Shown here: in pieces, positions 45,286 to 56,561 of the stretch
Layout of the letters: each line of letters begins with the position of its first letter
How positions within the stretch are numbered: the first letter of the stretch is position 1
From: Dimorphilus gyrociliatus
Taxonomy: Eukaryota; Annelida; Polychaeta; Dinophilidae
DNA length: 64,000 nt
Direction: 5' to 3'
Assembly (NCBI GenBank): GCA_904063045.1
Contig: CAJFCJ010000007.1
Span: forward strand, 2,301,404 to 2,365,403
Made by a program: the position numbers and the translations under genes
Notes under the pieces: model-generated
Seen by the model: the letters and a program-made list of their open reading frames with translations, nothing else
Told to the model about the DNA's origin: nothing
The model's database searches: none

Positions 45286-46240
45286 TTATAGTTTATTATT
45301 AGTTGAATACTTGTACTTTTTTTAATAAAAGAATTTCATTTGAAATAGATGACTTATGTTTTACAATTTGTCTTAGCAGAAGGAAGAAAATATCTTGAAT
45401 ATACTATCTTGAGTACATACATTTGTTATTCGATTAATTAGTTTATTTAGATAAGAAATTTCATTATGCAGAAATCTTAGCAATGAATGTAAAGAGTACT
45501 CTATTTCAAATTTGACAGTTCATACTTCGACATTAGTTTTCCTTGCGCTCTTCTATATTTGCTCTCCTTATTCTATTCTTACTTTTCATAATATCAACTC
45601 TTCTTCTCTCAACTTGTTTTCTGGTATATATAAAGGAAACGATTCCTATACCGATGATACCGATCCTGAAATAGTCCGTTTATCGCTCAATTAGCGCTCA
45701 TCTGCGTTAAAAGAAACATATGATGCAGATTAATTACATACCACGAAAGGTTTACTTTTGTTATCCTGCTTCTTGGAATAAGACGCATATTTTATATTGT
45801 AGAAGAATCTTTTCAAACTGTAAACTTGAATGACTTTCGGAACATTCAGTAATAGGCTTAGATTACCCAGAATCCCTTTGATTCCGGAAGCAAGATTTAG
45901 GCGCGTTCTGGTTAATTCAATGCAATATTTACTAATTAAATTTCAGCAGAAACCTTAAAATGTAAATGACGTTAGGCAATCATGGTATTGCCAATCAATA
46001 ACATGATTCTGAATATAAGTTGTTGGTTAATTTACTGAGAATAATCTATAATTTTATTGTAAAATCCCAATGATTAGTTTGCATTCTGAATTCGTTGGGA
46101 AGATTAATAATTTGTCTTGCCAACCAAGACAAAACGCTTTTATTATTAAAAGAAGAAACTTTTTTAAGGTACATCGAACAGAAAAGGCTTTTTTACCTAA
46201 TGTATCATTGCTTATTATTAGCCTTGACGTCACCAAGTTT
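45286..46240. other. Intergenic region TXN2 to APN1
   Basis: About 955 bp between convergent genes. It carries the TXN2 poly(A) signal. A 60-codon frame at 45512-45694 has a hydrophobic start but no ATG, and I do not call it. Otherwise AT-rich spacer. Confidence 0.55.
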
Positions 46241-48053
46241 TTATTTCACAAGGCCGTACAAGGTTTCTATTTCCTCTTCATAATTAGATACATTCTCAAT
46301 GAAGGGTGTTTCTAGTATCATTGGCATATTGTTCAAACGAGAATCATTCATTACAAGTTTAAATCCATCCAGTCCTATTTCACCTTTTCCAATGTTCTCA
46401 TGTCGATCTGCGTGACATCCGAGTTTGCCTAGTAGAAATTAATAATATAAAAATACACCGGAAACACTCAAAATATATATATACCCTTGGAATCATTTAA
46501 GTGAATAGCTTTTAAATACTTTAATCCTATTGTTTCATCAAATTCAGACATCATTGCCTCATAACTCTCTTCTGTTCTAATATCAAAACCTGACAGAATA
46601 AATATATAAAGTTATATAATGGATTTTCTTATTTCACTATTTTTACCAGCAGCAAAAGCATGACACGTATCTAGACAAACTCCGATTCTTGATTTATCAT
46701 CAACTTTATCAATAATACTAGATAGTTCTGAGAATTTTCCACCGATTGTGTTTCCTTGACAGCTCATATTTTCCAAGACTGAAGGTTAAAATAATTAGAA
46801 GAAAGTATTGAGTGTTCCACGATATATTACGTATAATGACATCTTTTGTTTCTTTAAGAACCATATTAATACTATCGGCGATTGTTTGCAGACCTTCTTC
46901 AACTTTTCCCTTTCCGCACGTAGATCCGGGATGAAAATTATACAATTTTATTCCCAGCCTCTGGCATCTTTTGACCTCTTCCAGCATACAATCACGACTT
47001 TTCTTCAATTGTTCTATCAATAGAATGTTGAACCATTTACAAGTCACATATATGCCATATGCTAATAGTTAATAAATATATATGATTTATTATAGGAGTT
47101 TAGAACTATTTAAATTGATATGTAGAATGGAATGAGAAGTGCTTTATGGGATATATTATCGTTAAAAATTAATGACAAAAAAAGCTGATAAAGAGAAACA
47201 TACCCGAATCCGTTGAAGCACAGTTCATTAAATATGTACCATGAGGTAATATTTTATCAAGTGAATAATTTAATTTCTAGAGAGGGAGATTAATGAGATA
47301 AATTAAATAATATTATTTTAGCTATAATTATCTCAACTTTGCAGGCACGTTGAAAATTGTCAACATCGTCGTCTGAGAGTGCTTTTGCCGCCCATTGTCT
47401 ATTTGATTTAAGAAACAATCCAAATGCTCTTCCTTTGATTGAAGCCGATTCTAATGCCGCTTTATATAACCCACCTATTGGGGATGGAAGGAATAGAGTT
47501 AAATATAAATTATTCACAACCGTCCTATTTACCGTTAATTGAATTATGTCCGCCAATGTATTTTTCACCGGGTGGTTCTTTTTCATTTTCTTTAGCCATT
47601 TCCAGCAGTTGTTCATTAGCCTCTATAGTTTCCTCAACAGACTTTTTTTTACTGCCTCTTGATTTTGTTTTCTTGGGAGGGTTACTATCATCAGTTAAAG
47701 CTTCTTTCGTTTCTAGGGTCAATACATAGCTTTTAAATAGTTAATGGCTTTAAAGGAATTTTTCTTACTCTTCTTTCTCTGAGTTTTTGGTTTTGGTTTC
47801 TTTTTCGTTTCATTTTCAACATCGCTATTTTCGTATTTTACTGGTGACCTGCTATCATCTGGTTGTTTTTCTATTAATTAGATAATTGAGAATCATTTGA
47901 CTGAGAGAGTGAAGAAATCAACAAACCCTCGTCCTCATCTGAATCTGAAATATTTCGCTTACGTTGCCTCTTTATAGGCTTTTTCTCTGCCTTTGTTTTT
48001 GGCGAACTATCTGTTTCACCAGACATTTTTCGTTTACGTTGTGCTCGAGGCAT
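46241..48053 (-). CDS. APN1: AP endonuclease, endonuclease IV (Nfo/Apn1) family
   Basis: Nine exons: 47927-48053, 47769-47870, 47533-47712, 47338-47474, 47204-47276, 46831-47013, 46647-46778, 46485-46589 and 46241-46428, encoding 408 aa. It cuts DNA at abasic sites and repairs 3' blocks in base excision repair. The three-metal site of E. coli Nfo is intact: [40 protein letters not shown] and ILETP supply the His, Glu and Asp ligands. The enzyme core begins near residue 130 (EKYIGGH). Before it is a roughly 130-residue Lys-rich extension with likely nuclear signals, like worm APN-1. Vertebrates have lost this family, so it argues for an invertebrate host. The promoter is shared with CMC2. Confidence 0.95.
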
Positions 48054-48250
48054 TATTAATTTTACCGACTCTGAAATAGTCTTGCAGTAAAATTGGCAGC
48101 CGCCAAAATCGTAAACGCATGCGTAGTGATTAAAGTCAAGGACGTCTACTGGCGGGAAAAGAGGAACCACATTCGAGCATATTTATAAGCCGTCGTCTTC
48201 GAACGATAATAGGGAAGGTCTCAGCTTTTTCGAGTCTTTAAGGAATTGTC

Positions 48251-48512
48251 ATGCACCCTGACCTCTCTCCTCATTTACATTCAGAGGAATGTAATGCCAT
48301 AATACGTCAACTTCATCAGTGCCATAGTGACTATCCAGTAAAAAAATTTCTCGGAAAGTGCAGTGAAATAGACTCAAAATTATGGCGATGTCTTGTTAAA
48401 GAGGTTAACATTGAAAAGTTATTTGACTTAATAAATTTATCTTGCTTTCTTTTAGAGAGAAAATAATATGGCTGAAAATAGGAAAAGAAAGAAGAAGGCA
48501 GAAAGTAAATAA
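48251..48512 (+). CDS. CMC2: COX assembly factor CMC2
   Basis: Two exons (48251-48403 and 48456-48512) encode 69 aa. CMC2 is a twin CX9C intermembrane-space protein needed for cytochrome oxidase assembly. The start MHPDLSPHLHSEEC is nearly identical to the vertebrate protein. Both CX9C pairs are present (C-N-A-I-I-R-Q-L-H-Q-C and C-S-E-I-D-S-K-L-W-R-C). The second exon encodes only a basic 18-residue tail that replaces the longer vertebrate C-terminus. It is 197 bp from the divergent APN1 start codon. Confidence 0.92.
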
Positions 48513-49649
48513 CTATTAAGGAACCTAATTTCTAATTTATCTCAATTTTATCATAAGCAAGAATGATATTTGAATATGTTTTTCATTTGATTCAATAAAC
48601 TACAACAGATAATAGCGACATTAACACACCCCTTGTAACAAGATAATGTCATTAGAAACTAGCATCTAAGGTTGTAATACAGTTTAATAACGTTTCCTTC
48701 TGTATTTCATATATTGTAAACTGACATCCGCTTATTAAATATAAAAGAGCACTAGCGTTGCTGAGGATGGAGAAATGGGTAATGAGGCAAAACTGACGCT
48801 AGCCTTATTGTATAGTAAAGTGAGTTTGGCATTTGTGATTTATGAATGCCAGAACTTGACATGACCGTCACCTTATTACTGAGACGTCCAATCTCTTGTA
48901 AACTTATTTGCTGGTTTTTTTTGTTTTATGACCTTGTTAAACCTCATCTCTAGACGACAAACTAAAAGCACACGCCTAGATATGTAGCACTAGCAAAAAT
49001 CACGGGGTACTTTTATGAATGTCGTCGACCGCTGTCACGTGGTTCTGAGTAACGTTGCAGCGTCAGCGCTGCGTCCAACCAGTACGGGCGTCGACAGCAG
49101 CAGGTGCAGCACAGAGACGTAGAAGAGGTAAGTTGTTCAATATATTAATTTTCTGCGATTCAACCGGTTGATTAAATAATGCAATTCATGTTACAATAGT
49201 ATAGTACAAGTAGTTTATTTTATATAAGTATATAAGAAATGACGTTTAATAGGAAAAAGAGAAAAAATCGAAAGTTTCACTCCCGGAGGGTTTACTGACA
49301 TACTTTTCAATGAGAACATTTTGCATAGTGGTAGGCATCGTCGGTGATCGATATAGAACGCGCACTGCGTTTAGATGTGTCTATAGATATAAGGAGAACA
49401 TGAGATGGAAGAAGGGATAGGCGACCTTGAAAAAGCGTTTCTTGTTTCTAACCGCTAATGCCATATAATGAGCTTCAAGCAAAAACAATTTTACGAGTTA
49501 GATTCTTACGTCGTTTAAACTGATTGAATTTTAAAGAACTTGTATGCACCGAGCTGTTTGTAGCAATCAGCAAAATCCGTAATCAATATTCTTAGCTAGC
49601 GTTCTGCATTTTTACCCGCCGCTTATTTGTAAAGAGAGAAGAGGGAATA
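48513..49649. promoter_or_regulatory. Upstream region of the 49650 gene
   Basis: About 1.14 kb. A GTCACGTGG E-box (49034-49042) precedes a GC-richer stretch (49040-49130). That stretch ends in AGAAGAG followed by GTAAGTTG, a likely 5' UTR exon and donor. The matching acceptor could be the TTGTAAAG just before the start codon. No other gene is seen. Confidence 0.5.
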
Positions 49650-50759
49650 ATGAATCGTCAATTGGGCCTTCCCTCACCAACTTCCCCGAGCCCAAGCCCA
49701 TCGTCGTCTCCAAGGCCATTCAGAAAAAGAAGACAAATGATTGACTCAGATGACAGTGACGATAACCTTTGTCCTCCAAAATCACCATGCCAATCACCAA
49801 TTGTATCCCCATTGGGATCGCCTCGTTCAGCAAGCCCTGCCCCTGCATTCGACTTTTCTTGGCTTGGAGATAGCGTACTGCCGGCAGTAACCGTCTCTCC
49901 GCCGAATTGCGGAGCTGAAGCGATGGATATGTTTCCCGCCAATATAACTCGGTGCCGTCAAGATTCAGTTGACTCTGGAGGAACGTTTAGTACCAGGTCG
50001 CGAGAAAATTCTTTTGATAGTATTAGCACCTGGTATCGATCGCGAGAAGGATCATATGATTCAAGTTGGTATCGGTCTAGAGAAGGTTCCTGCGATAGCA
50101 ACGCTTCAAGGGACAGTGGTTTGGGCTGGAACTATCGGCTGCCTCCCGATCCCAGATCGCTTCATGCCTTTTTCGGCGTTGCAGCGGAACAGCGTCGGAA
50201 TTCAATGGATCTATTTGATGAACAGGCAGAAGAAAAGACACACTTGCAAATTGCTAGGAATAAGCTAGCGCTAGCCCTTCCCCAATGTACTACTGTTAGG
50301 TCGGAGAGGAGGCGGTCATCGTGTAAGGAAATTACATTAACGCTATTTCCTAGATGTATAGAGGAGGAAGATTGTCAACCTCTTTACGAAACAATTGAAT
50401 CTAAAAGACGTTTCAGTCTTGGTCAAACGTCTCCTGATCAGGGAACATCGCCTTCACCTAAATCTCCTGAGAGTCCTCGACCGCGTCATATGTTATCTAG
50501 ATCATTGAGCGCTGATACGGCTTCGACAACCTTGGCAGAAAAATGTCAAGAAGAAGGTTTGTACGATTCCCTACCGGATTTATCGAGGGCTACCATAAAA
50601 GATTTAACAAGACGAGCTCAGCGAAGAGGAGCTGTTTGCTATTCTGATCTCGACTCGGCCTTGACAAGTTTACGGCATCTCTCGGTTGACGAGCAAGATG
50701 ATATAGAAAATGACGATTTAGCCGAAGAAGAAGAAGAAGAAGAAGAGGGAAATACGTAG
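49650..50759 (+). CDS. Intrinsically disordered protein rich in basophilic phospho-motifs
   Basis: A single coding exon, 369 aa, which I do not recognise. It is Ser/Pro-rich with a short basic patch (RKRRQ) and an acidic DDSDD near the N-terminus. Residues 115-156 contain three copies of a 10-residue unit, (T/Y)RSRE(N/G)S-x-DS. Further RRNS, RRSS, RRFS and SRSLS sites suggest a substrate of basophilic kinases and a possible 14-3-3 client. Two predicted helices lie near residues 320-340 (ATIKDLTRRAQRR) before a run of glutamates at the end. Codon use and the conserved-looking motif spacing argue it is real; function is unknown. A 5' UTR intron probably precedes it. Confidence 0.7.
   Translation: MNRQLGLPSPTSPSPSPSSSPRPFRKRRQMIDSDDSDDNLCPPKSPCQSPIVSPLGSPRSASPAPAFDFSWLGDSVLPAVTVSPPNCGAEAMDMFPANITRCRQDSVDSGGTFSTRSRENSFDSISTWYRSREGSYDSSWYRSREGSCDSNASRDSGLGWNYRLPPDPRSLHAFFGVAAEQRRNSMDLFDEQAEEKTHLQIARNKLALALPQCTTVRSERRRSSCKEITLTLFPRCIEEEDCQPLYETIESKRRFSLGQTSPDQGTSPSPKSPESPRPRHMLSRSLSADTASTTLAEKCQEEGLYDSLPDLSRATIKDLTRRAQRRGAVCYSDLDSALTSLRHLSVDEQDDIENDDLAEEEEEEEEGNT
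49992..50118 (+). repeat. Three tandem decapeptide-coding repeats
   Basis: Inside the 369 aa protein, units TRSRENSFDS, YRSREGSYDS and YRSREGSCDS follow each other with short spacers. DNA identity between units two and three is high (TGGTATCGGTCT-type starts), pointing to a recent duplication. Confidence 0.75.
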
Positions 50760-51695
50760 TTGTGCTGTGCAGCTTCATTTTTTTAATAAGATTTTCTTTT
50801 TCCTACCACTTGGCCAAAACCAAATCCTGCTCTTTTTTGCTTCCGAAGCGTTGCATTTGTACAATTGACGTTCCACGAGACAGCCTTATATACTGCTGGA
50901 TGAAAGACTTGAGGCAAACTTTTCTCACCTAATCTTTGAACGTTTTTCAATCCTGCACAAAAATTGACGTTGTATACGTTCGTCTATTTTTTTTCAATAC
51001 ATTGTATGTATTGTATTACACGAGCTGACAATATGCAACATAGCTTAAGTAGCAACAGTAGTAGTAGGCCTAACAATCTTTCAACAAGAATAATAGGAAT
51101 GGATATGGATCCGCCGGAAGCAAAAGACTATGAGCACTAGGAAAAGAATAAACCCTTGAAAAGTCAGCAACATGTGTTTGTCACGTGACGTGGACGTGCA
51201 AATACTCTAAAGTAAGAGGTTTGACTTCGCAGAAAATTTACAAAGTGCGCATGTGCGAAAGCTTGAATACAGTGTCCATGGCCTATATCTTTAAAGGCAT
51301 TATCTTTGCTACTCCAGAACGGATTATTCGCGCTTCCTTGAAATACTTTGTAATTAACTTATTTTCCATTTCCGCCTATTATTAAAGGTTTTCTCGAAAG
51401 ACTGTTTAATTGTGAAAAAGGAAGTAAACCACTATGGAAGAATACAAAATTTTCTATATTGAGAAATTGTATAACCTAGTTAGAAAAAAACCTACAACTA
51501 GCACATATAAGAATATTATACTATAGTGTTTGCAATTAAAATTATGTTCAAATAGTACTTGCGTTGGATTTTCATTGATAGAATGCATGTTAGGCTATCA
51601 GTTTTAAATGAGAGTTTTAGATATGTAATCATGGAGAAATTTCTTTTAATAATTGACTTTTGCTAGATACACATTGCAAATAAGAAAAAAGAAAC
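50760..51695. promoter_or_regulatory. Intergenic region upstream of OTC
   Basis: About 936 bp between same-strand genes. The perfect palindrome GTCACGTGAC is at 51180-51189, and a TGCGCATGTGCG NRF1-like half site is near 51246. Short frames here look random. Confidence 0.5.
51180..51189. promoter_or_regulatory. Palindromic E-box GTCACGTGAC
   Basis: An exact 10-bp palindrome of the type bound by MiT/TFE, USF or MYC-MAX factors (CLEAR consensus), about 506 bp upstream of OTC. Sequence match only. Confidence 0.55.
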
Positions 51696-53204
51696 ATGGC
51701 CAGATTATTTGTGAACACGTTGAGGGCACAAGTACAATCGATTTCCAAGTACGCACGAAATGCGTAAGTACAATTTCTATCTGTAATTCATTCTTTTTGT
51801 TTTTTTTGTGTTATATACCTCGTTCATCTTTCTTTCCAAAAATTTTTTAGATCATCTCTGATTGGAAGGGATTTCTTGACCCTTAAAGATTATGAAAAGG
51901 ACGAAATAGAAACTTTACTATGGACTGCAAAAGATCTTAAATGTCGCTTAGGGAATGGAGAAATTTACGAACCTTTGAAGGGAAAGGTAGCTTCTCTTAT
52001 CTTCCAGAAACGTAGTACTAGAACTAGGCTATCGTCGGAAACAGGTGTCTACTTTCACATAATTTATATTACTTTCACTTTTCTATCTAATAGGATTATT
52101 TTAATTTTTTTTAGCTTTTTCCCTTCTCGGTGGAAAAGCATGCTTTCTAAGTCCTGATGATATTCATTTAGGGGTCAATGAGACAATTCGCGATAGCGCC
52201 GTGTAAGTGTCAGAACTACTCACCTATATGACTTTATCCTCGAGTCTTTCTTCCTTTCTACAGAGTACTTTCACGCTTTTCCGATGTTATATTAGCAAGG
52301 GTTTACGGTCAGAAAGTGTTGGATGACTTGGCCAATTTTGCTGACAGACCAATAGTAAGCGGATTAAGCGACACATATCATCCTTTGCAGGCCTTGGCCG
52401 ATATATTAACATTACAAGAGCACTTTGGTTATGTCAAAGGGTTGAAATGTGCGTGGGTAGGAGATGGTAATAATATTATTCATTCCCTAATTTTGGGAGG
52501 TTTACCTCTTGGAATGGAATTTAGAGTGGCGACTCCGTCAGGATACGAATGCTTTGATCACGTTATCAAAGATGCAAAAAACTTGGCTGAGAAACACCAA
52601 GCTACATTAACTTTTACGAACAATCCGTTCGAAGCAGTCAGCGGAGCGGATGTAGTAGTAACCGATACGTGGATAAGTATGGGGCAAGAGGATGAGAAAG
52701 AAGCAAGGCTCAAGGCATTCGCCGATTATAGAGTCACGAAGAAAGTAGGCCTTTTTAAATAGTTACAATCTTGCACATAGATATATACTGTATATATATA
52801 ATGTGCATACATAATTACATATGCATATATACTGTATATTTATATATGTTTTAATGTACAATTGATAAGTATATATATAAATATACTGTATAAAGATTTT
52901 CAGTACATTTGTAAACTATATATATATATATATATTTTTCCTTTTAGTTGATGTCTAATGCTTCTAAGGAAGCAGTTTTCTTACATTGCCTCCCGAGGAA
53001 ACAAGAGGAAGTAGACGATGAAGTATTTTACGATCCAGCGCGTTCACTCGTATGGGAGGAAGCGGAAAATCGAAAGTGGACTGTAATGGTAACGTTAACC
53101 CGCTTTTATAAGATTCCATCGATTTTCGCCTTTCTTTTTTTCAGTCTGTTTTTCTTCATTTATTGGCCAACCATCGTCCTCTAATCAACAAACCGAAATT
53201 CTAA
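51696..53204 (+). CDS. OTC: Ornithine carbamoyltransferase, mitochondrial
   Basis: Six exons (51696-51763, 51851-52044, 52115-52202, 52264-52744, 52948-53088 and 53145-53204) give 343 aa. OTC makes citrulline from ornithine and carbamoyl phosphate. Motifs: a basic targeting start ([15 protein letters not shown]), [10 protein letters not shown], carbamoyl-phosphate loop [43 protein letters not shown], ornithine-binding [11 protein letters not shown], and [14 protein letters not shown] with the catalytic Cys. The end NKPKF equals the vertebrate C-terminus. The last 19-residue exon was recognised by that match. Intron 4 is a TA-rich repeat region. Confidence 0.96.
52780..52935 (+). repeat. TATACTGTATA-rich low-complexity DNA in OTC intron 4
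   Basis: Three copies of TATACTGTATA (near 52785, 52828 and 52882) are embedded in (TA)n. The same unit recurs in PYROXD1 intron 2 and after NOXRED1. Confidence 0.65.
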
Positions 53205-53354
53205 TTAGACTCTCTTATTACTTTGTTCAAGATTGAAAGATAATAAACATCCTTGACAGAATAAATTTGTTCCCCTTCCCCCCTCCTTTAATATTGGTTT
53301 TATTTCATAATCTTTGTGTTTATTGAATTTTTTTTTTGTAAGTTTCCTAGTTTA

Positions 53355-53900
53355 TTAATTATCTGTCGGTGATTTCGCTTGTCGTAAACTACTCTCGAGA
53401 GGATTAGTTTTTGATGCCTTAGATTTAGGTAAGTCGGGTAGGCAATAAAGATTTTCTTCACTTTGAGGTGGTTTGCTTAAGTCACGTTGACCAACTGGTA
53501 AATGACCTATTAGGAATGTTTTCTTCTGACTATTCATTAAGTCGTCCAAATGTCTTTTCAATATGTATAATTGACAGATCCATAGCCATATGACTAAGAG
53601 AACGATTACAACAAGTATACAGGCCGAAATTTGCACAGTTAATTCTCCATTATTGCAGCATCCTACTTTATTCACACAGCAATTGTCTTTCATCAAGGTT
53701 GATCCGCTACAAACCGCAAATTTATATTTCACTTCATCTGCGTATTGCTGATAGTCCTGATACAAATGCTCTTTATCCCCAAAATTTTTAATAGATCCAT
53801 AAATGACATCTACGAATTGTTCCTTAGTTTTATTAACAGAATATACGCAAGTTCTTTGATATTTGTTTCGAATAAGTGGTATCCATATTTCGTTGGCCAT
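53355..53900 (-). CDS. Single-pass membrane protein with CC motif, unrecognised
   Basis: A 181 aa ORF with an ATG start. Residues 1-85 are polar with cysteines ending in a tight cluster (DNCCVNKVGCCNNG). One strong membrane helix follows (about 90-113), then a basic, Pro/Ser-rich cytoplasmic tail. The cysteine pairs just before a single membrane helix recall VOPP1/Shisa/WBP1-like proteins, but no PPxY motif is obvious and there is no signal peptide at this start. An upstream signal exon could have been missed. Convergent with OTC and the same strand as PYROXD1. Confidence 0.55.
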   Translation of the reverse strand: MANEIWIPLIRNKYQRTCVYSVNKTKEQFVDVIYGSIKNFGDKEHLYQDYQQYADEVKYKFAVCSGSTLMKDNCCVNKVGCCNNGELTVQISACILVVIVLLVIWLWICQLYILKRHLDDLMNSQKKTFLIGHLPVGQRDLSKPPQSEENLYCLPDLPKSKASKTNPLESSLRQAKSPTDN

Positions 53901-53999
53901 ATGTGATTATTGTAAAAAAAAGTAATTAATAATGATATATTGTTTACAAGGTTTTTGAAAAATTGAATTCGACAAAAATTTATTACGACATATATACCG

Positions 54000-54038
54000 T
54001 CTATATATATATATTTATTTATTTATATATATTTGTAT
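54000..54038. repeat. TA-rich microsatellite
   Basis: TATATATA/TTTA run just past the PYROXD1 stop codon, inside its likely 3' UTR. Confidence 0.75.
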
Positions 54039-54045
54039 ATAAATC

Positions 54046-55891
54046 CTAATCGAAATAGTCTTCTATATCAATGTTAGGATTTAATAAATCGTCACCTAGA
54101 CTCGACAGGTCCGTGCCATTTAAAATAAGATTCTCACACATTTCTTCCAAATCTGTTTCTCCAACTAGTATAGCTCCTTGCATTCTACCATCTTTCAATA
54201 TAACTTTTACGTATTCCTCTCCTTTTGTAAGTCTTATTAATGCTTCGTATTCGCTTTTCAGTAGACCTTGTCCATTAAATTTACCTAAGAGAATAACTTT
54301 ATATCCGAAGAAACGCGTTGAATGAGCAAAACATTCAAAACAGAAATCGAGACTTATAGATTCAAAGTCATCTTGAGATTTGGCTAACATACATTTTGCA
54401 GCATAATGACCAGTTTGCCTTGCTTGAGTCCATAATCGCATATGGATCCATTGATCAGAAAACTTCCAATCGGGATAAATCACATCTCCAGCAGCGAATA
54501 CATCTTTCACACCAGTTTCAAGTTTGTCTGTTACTTTGACTCCTCCATCACTCGCGTATTTGACAGCATCGGTAGTTGAAAATAAAGAAGTATTAGGTTC
54601 TACGCCAGTTGCGCTAACAATAAAGTCTACTTTATATTCTTTACCATTAGTTAAGCGCACTTTGATGTTGAATTCACTTTCGTCGTCAGTATTTTCAATT
54701 ATATTATCAATTTCAACGCTATATTCTATTTGAACAACATGCTTTTTATCTTGCTTATCAATTAACTCTAAACCCGAAGCCCAATCCGGTCCTAAAGCAC
54801 CCCCAAAGATGTTTGAGTCATTCGCGTCACGTGTTCCTTCTATAAAATGAAAAAGTAAAATTAATATATGCGACGTGGTATATTGTATTCTGCTTTTATC
54901 AGACCTAAACCATATTTTAATCGTTTGCAAATCGTTGCGCCTTCCTCATCTTTATTCTGTCGTTGATTTTCATTTAGTAGAGTTGGAAGGAAAAATTGGG
55001 CAGCACCAGCATCAACAAAAGTAGAAGTGATGGATGAATCTTTAATGGCCCAGATTACATCGCAACCTTTCAATTCGTAACTGTTAATATTAATAATGAA
55101 ATATATATATATATTAGTATATACAGTATATACTGTATGTAGATAATAAACAAAAATTATTACGCAAGTTCGGTTGCTATGCCACCATTTCCTACGATTA
55201 GTACTTTTCTAGCTGATTTCAGTTTCTTCTGAAATATCTGTAATAGATACCATAGAATTACAATTAGTAAATTGTGCCTACAGATAAGTTTATTTAACTC
55301 ACTTGTACTGTTTCAACATCCCTTATTCCAATAACATAAGGATTATTTTCAGCTATTAACTAATATGGAACAATTTAATCACATGTTAAACTTCTCTAAA
55401 GTAAACAGACCTTAGGTTTCCCTCCAGTACAAATACAAAGATATTCATATTTAAATTTTTTACGTTTCGTGCTTATAATCTATATTAATCAGAATTTTTT
55501 TATAGAATATTATCAACTGATATATCATAAAATGAATTTATACTACTTTATTGTCAAAATCAATATTGTCGACAACTTCTTGATGAACTGTCACATTTTT
55601 ACACGTTTGTTCTAATTCCAACGCTTTTTTTTCAGTAACATCGAATTCTTCTATGACTTTTGAGATTTGTTTAAAGTTTTGTATAACTTTAACTAGAGGT
55701 GACGCTGTCAAAAGCAGAATTCTATCGTCATTCGATGTTTCGAGCTTAACGTGGGTTTTTTTTCAACAAAAAGAGAGAAAGAAAATTTAATATATTTAGT
55801 CTTTGAGCATTAGCTTACTTACAGTTTCAACACAAGTCACTCCTGCAATGCCACCGCCTATTACAACGAATTTGTAATGTTCTTTGCTCAT
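54046..55891 (-). CDS. PYROXD1: Pyridine nucleotide-disulphide oxidoreductase domain protein 1
   Basis: Seven exons: 55823-55891, 55547-55744, 55411-55479, 55303-55359, 55164-55228, 54911-55080 and 54046-54839, encoding 473 aa. PYROXD1 is a flavoprotein that shields the tRNA ligase complex (RTCB) from oxidation; defects cause myopathy in humans. It starts with the FAD Rossmann motif VVIGGGIAGV, has a second nucleotide site VLIVGNGGIATEL, then VIWAIKD, FVDAGAAQFF, GALGPDW, IVSATGVEPN, VFAAGDV and the family-identical end LLNPNIDIEDYFD. There is no CxxC redox pair next to the flavin, as is normal for the family. Head-to-head with another NAD(P)-linked gene, NOXRED1. Confidence 0.96.
55100..55140 (-). 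repeat. TA/TATACTGTAT repeat in PYROXD1 intron
   Basis: (TA)n followed by back-to-back ATACAGTATATACTGTAT, a near-perfect palindrome in the intron before the exon at 54911-55080. Confidence 0.65.
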
Positions 55892-56561
55892 TTGCTTACT
55901 AACAAAAAAAAATGAGGCATTAACGATAATATGTGAAAATTCATCTTTCCCTGCCCTTTACTTACTAATATTCAAATAATAAATGTAGACTATTGACCTA
56001 GTTGTTTATGAAAGCAGTCGATGATTGTTAATAAATCAGAAATAGATTATCTTAAGGAGTTAATTTGTGCAAATTATTGAGAAATTTTGCTCTGGTTCCT
56101 AATTTCGTGCGTAACGTTTTAACGAATTGCGAAATAGATAATTTATACATAAAGTTTTGTTTTTCTGATATTGTTGCAGATATCTTCTCTACATGCATGC
56201 AAATTAGGCCTATTAATATAAGTGTTTCTATATTTTTTGTTTAGTTAGTTGCTATTGATGAATTACTTTTGAATTATTATGAAATGTGACTAATAATAAT
56301 AAAGTAAATATTAGCGCTACGATCCTTTGAAATATTTATAGATATTTGTCTGCTTTTATCTTATAAAATTATGACTCATTCAGTGTGTATCTTAGAATAT
56401 TTATTGTTCAAATAAAGCAATAAAATCAAAACAACCGCTTTTCGTGGAAGAAGCTTTATGAATATTTATAATTATCGAGCGCTATAACTCATTGGTTGTT
56501 CAAAACAGTTTTTTAGACTTGAAAAAGCCTTAGCAGAAAAAAATGTTTACTTGGAAACAAA
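55892..56561. promoter_or_regulatory. Divergent promoter region PYROXD1 / NOXRED1
   Basis: 670 bp of AT-rich spacer between head-to-head starts. An out-of-frame ATG about 20 bp before the NOXRED1 start could form a tiny uORF. A possible 5' UTR splice acceptor lies just before the PYROXD1 ATG. Confidence 0.45.

Noticed and set aside
45512-45694. 60-codon frame with a hydrophobic start, like a small secreted peptide
   Set aside because: No ATG in frame before an upstream TAA, and no convincing splice partner. Codon pattern is not distinctive.
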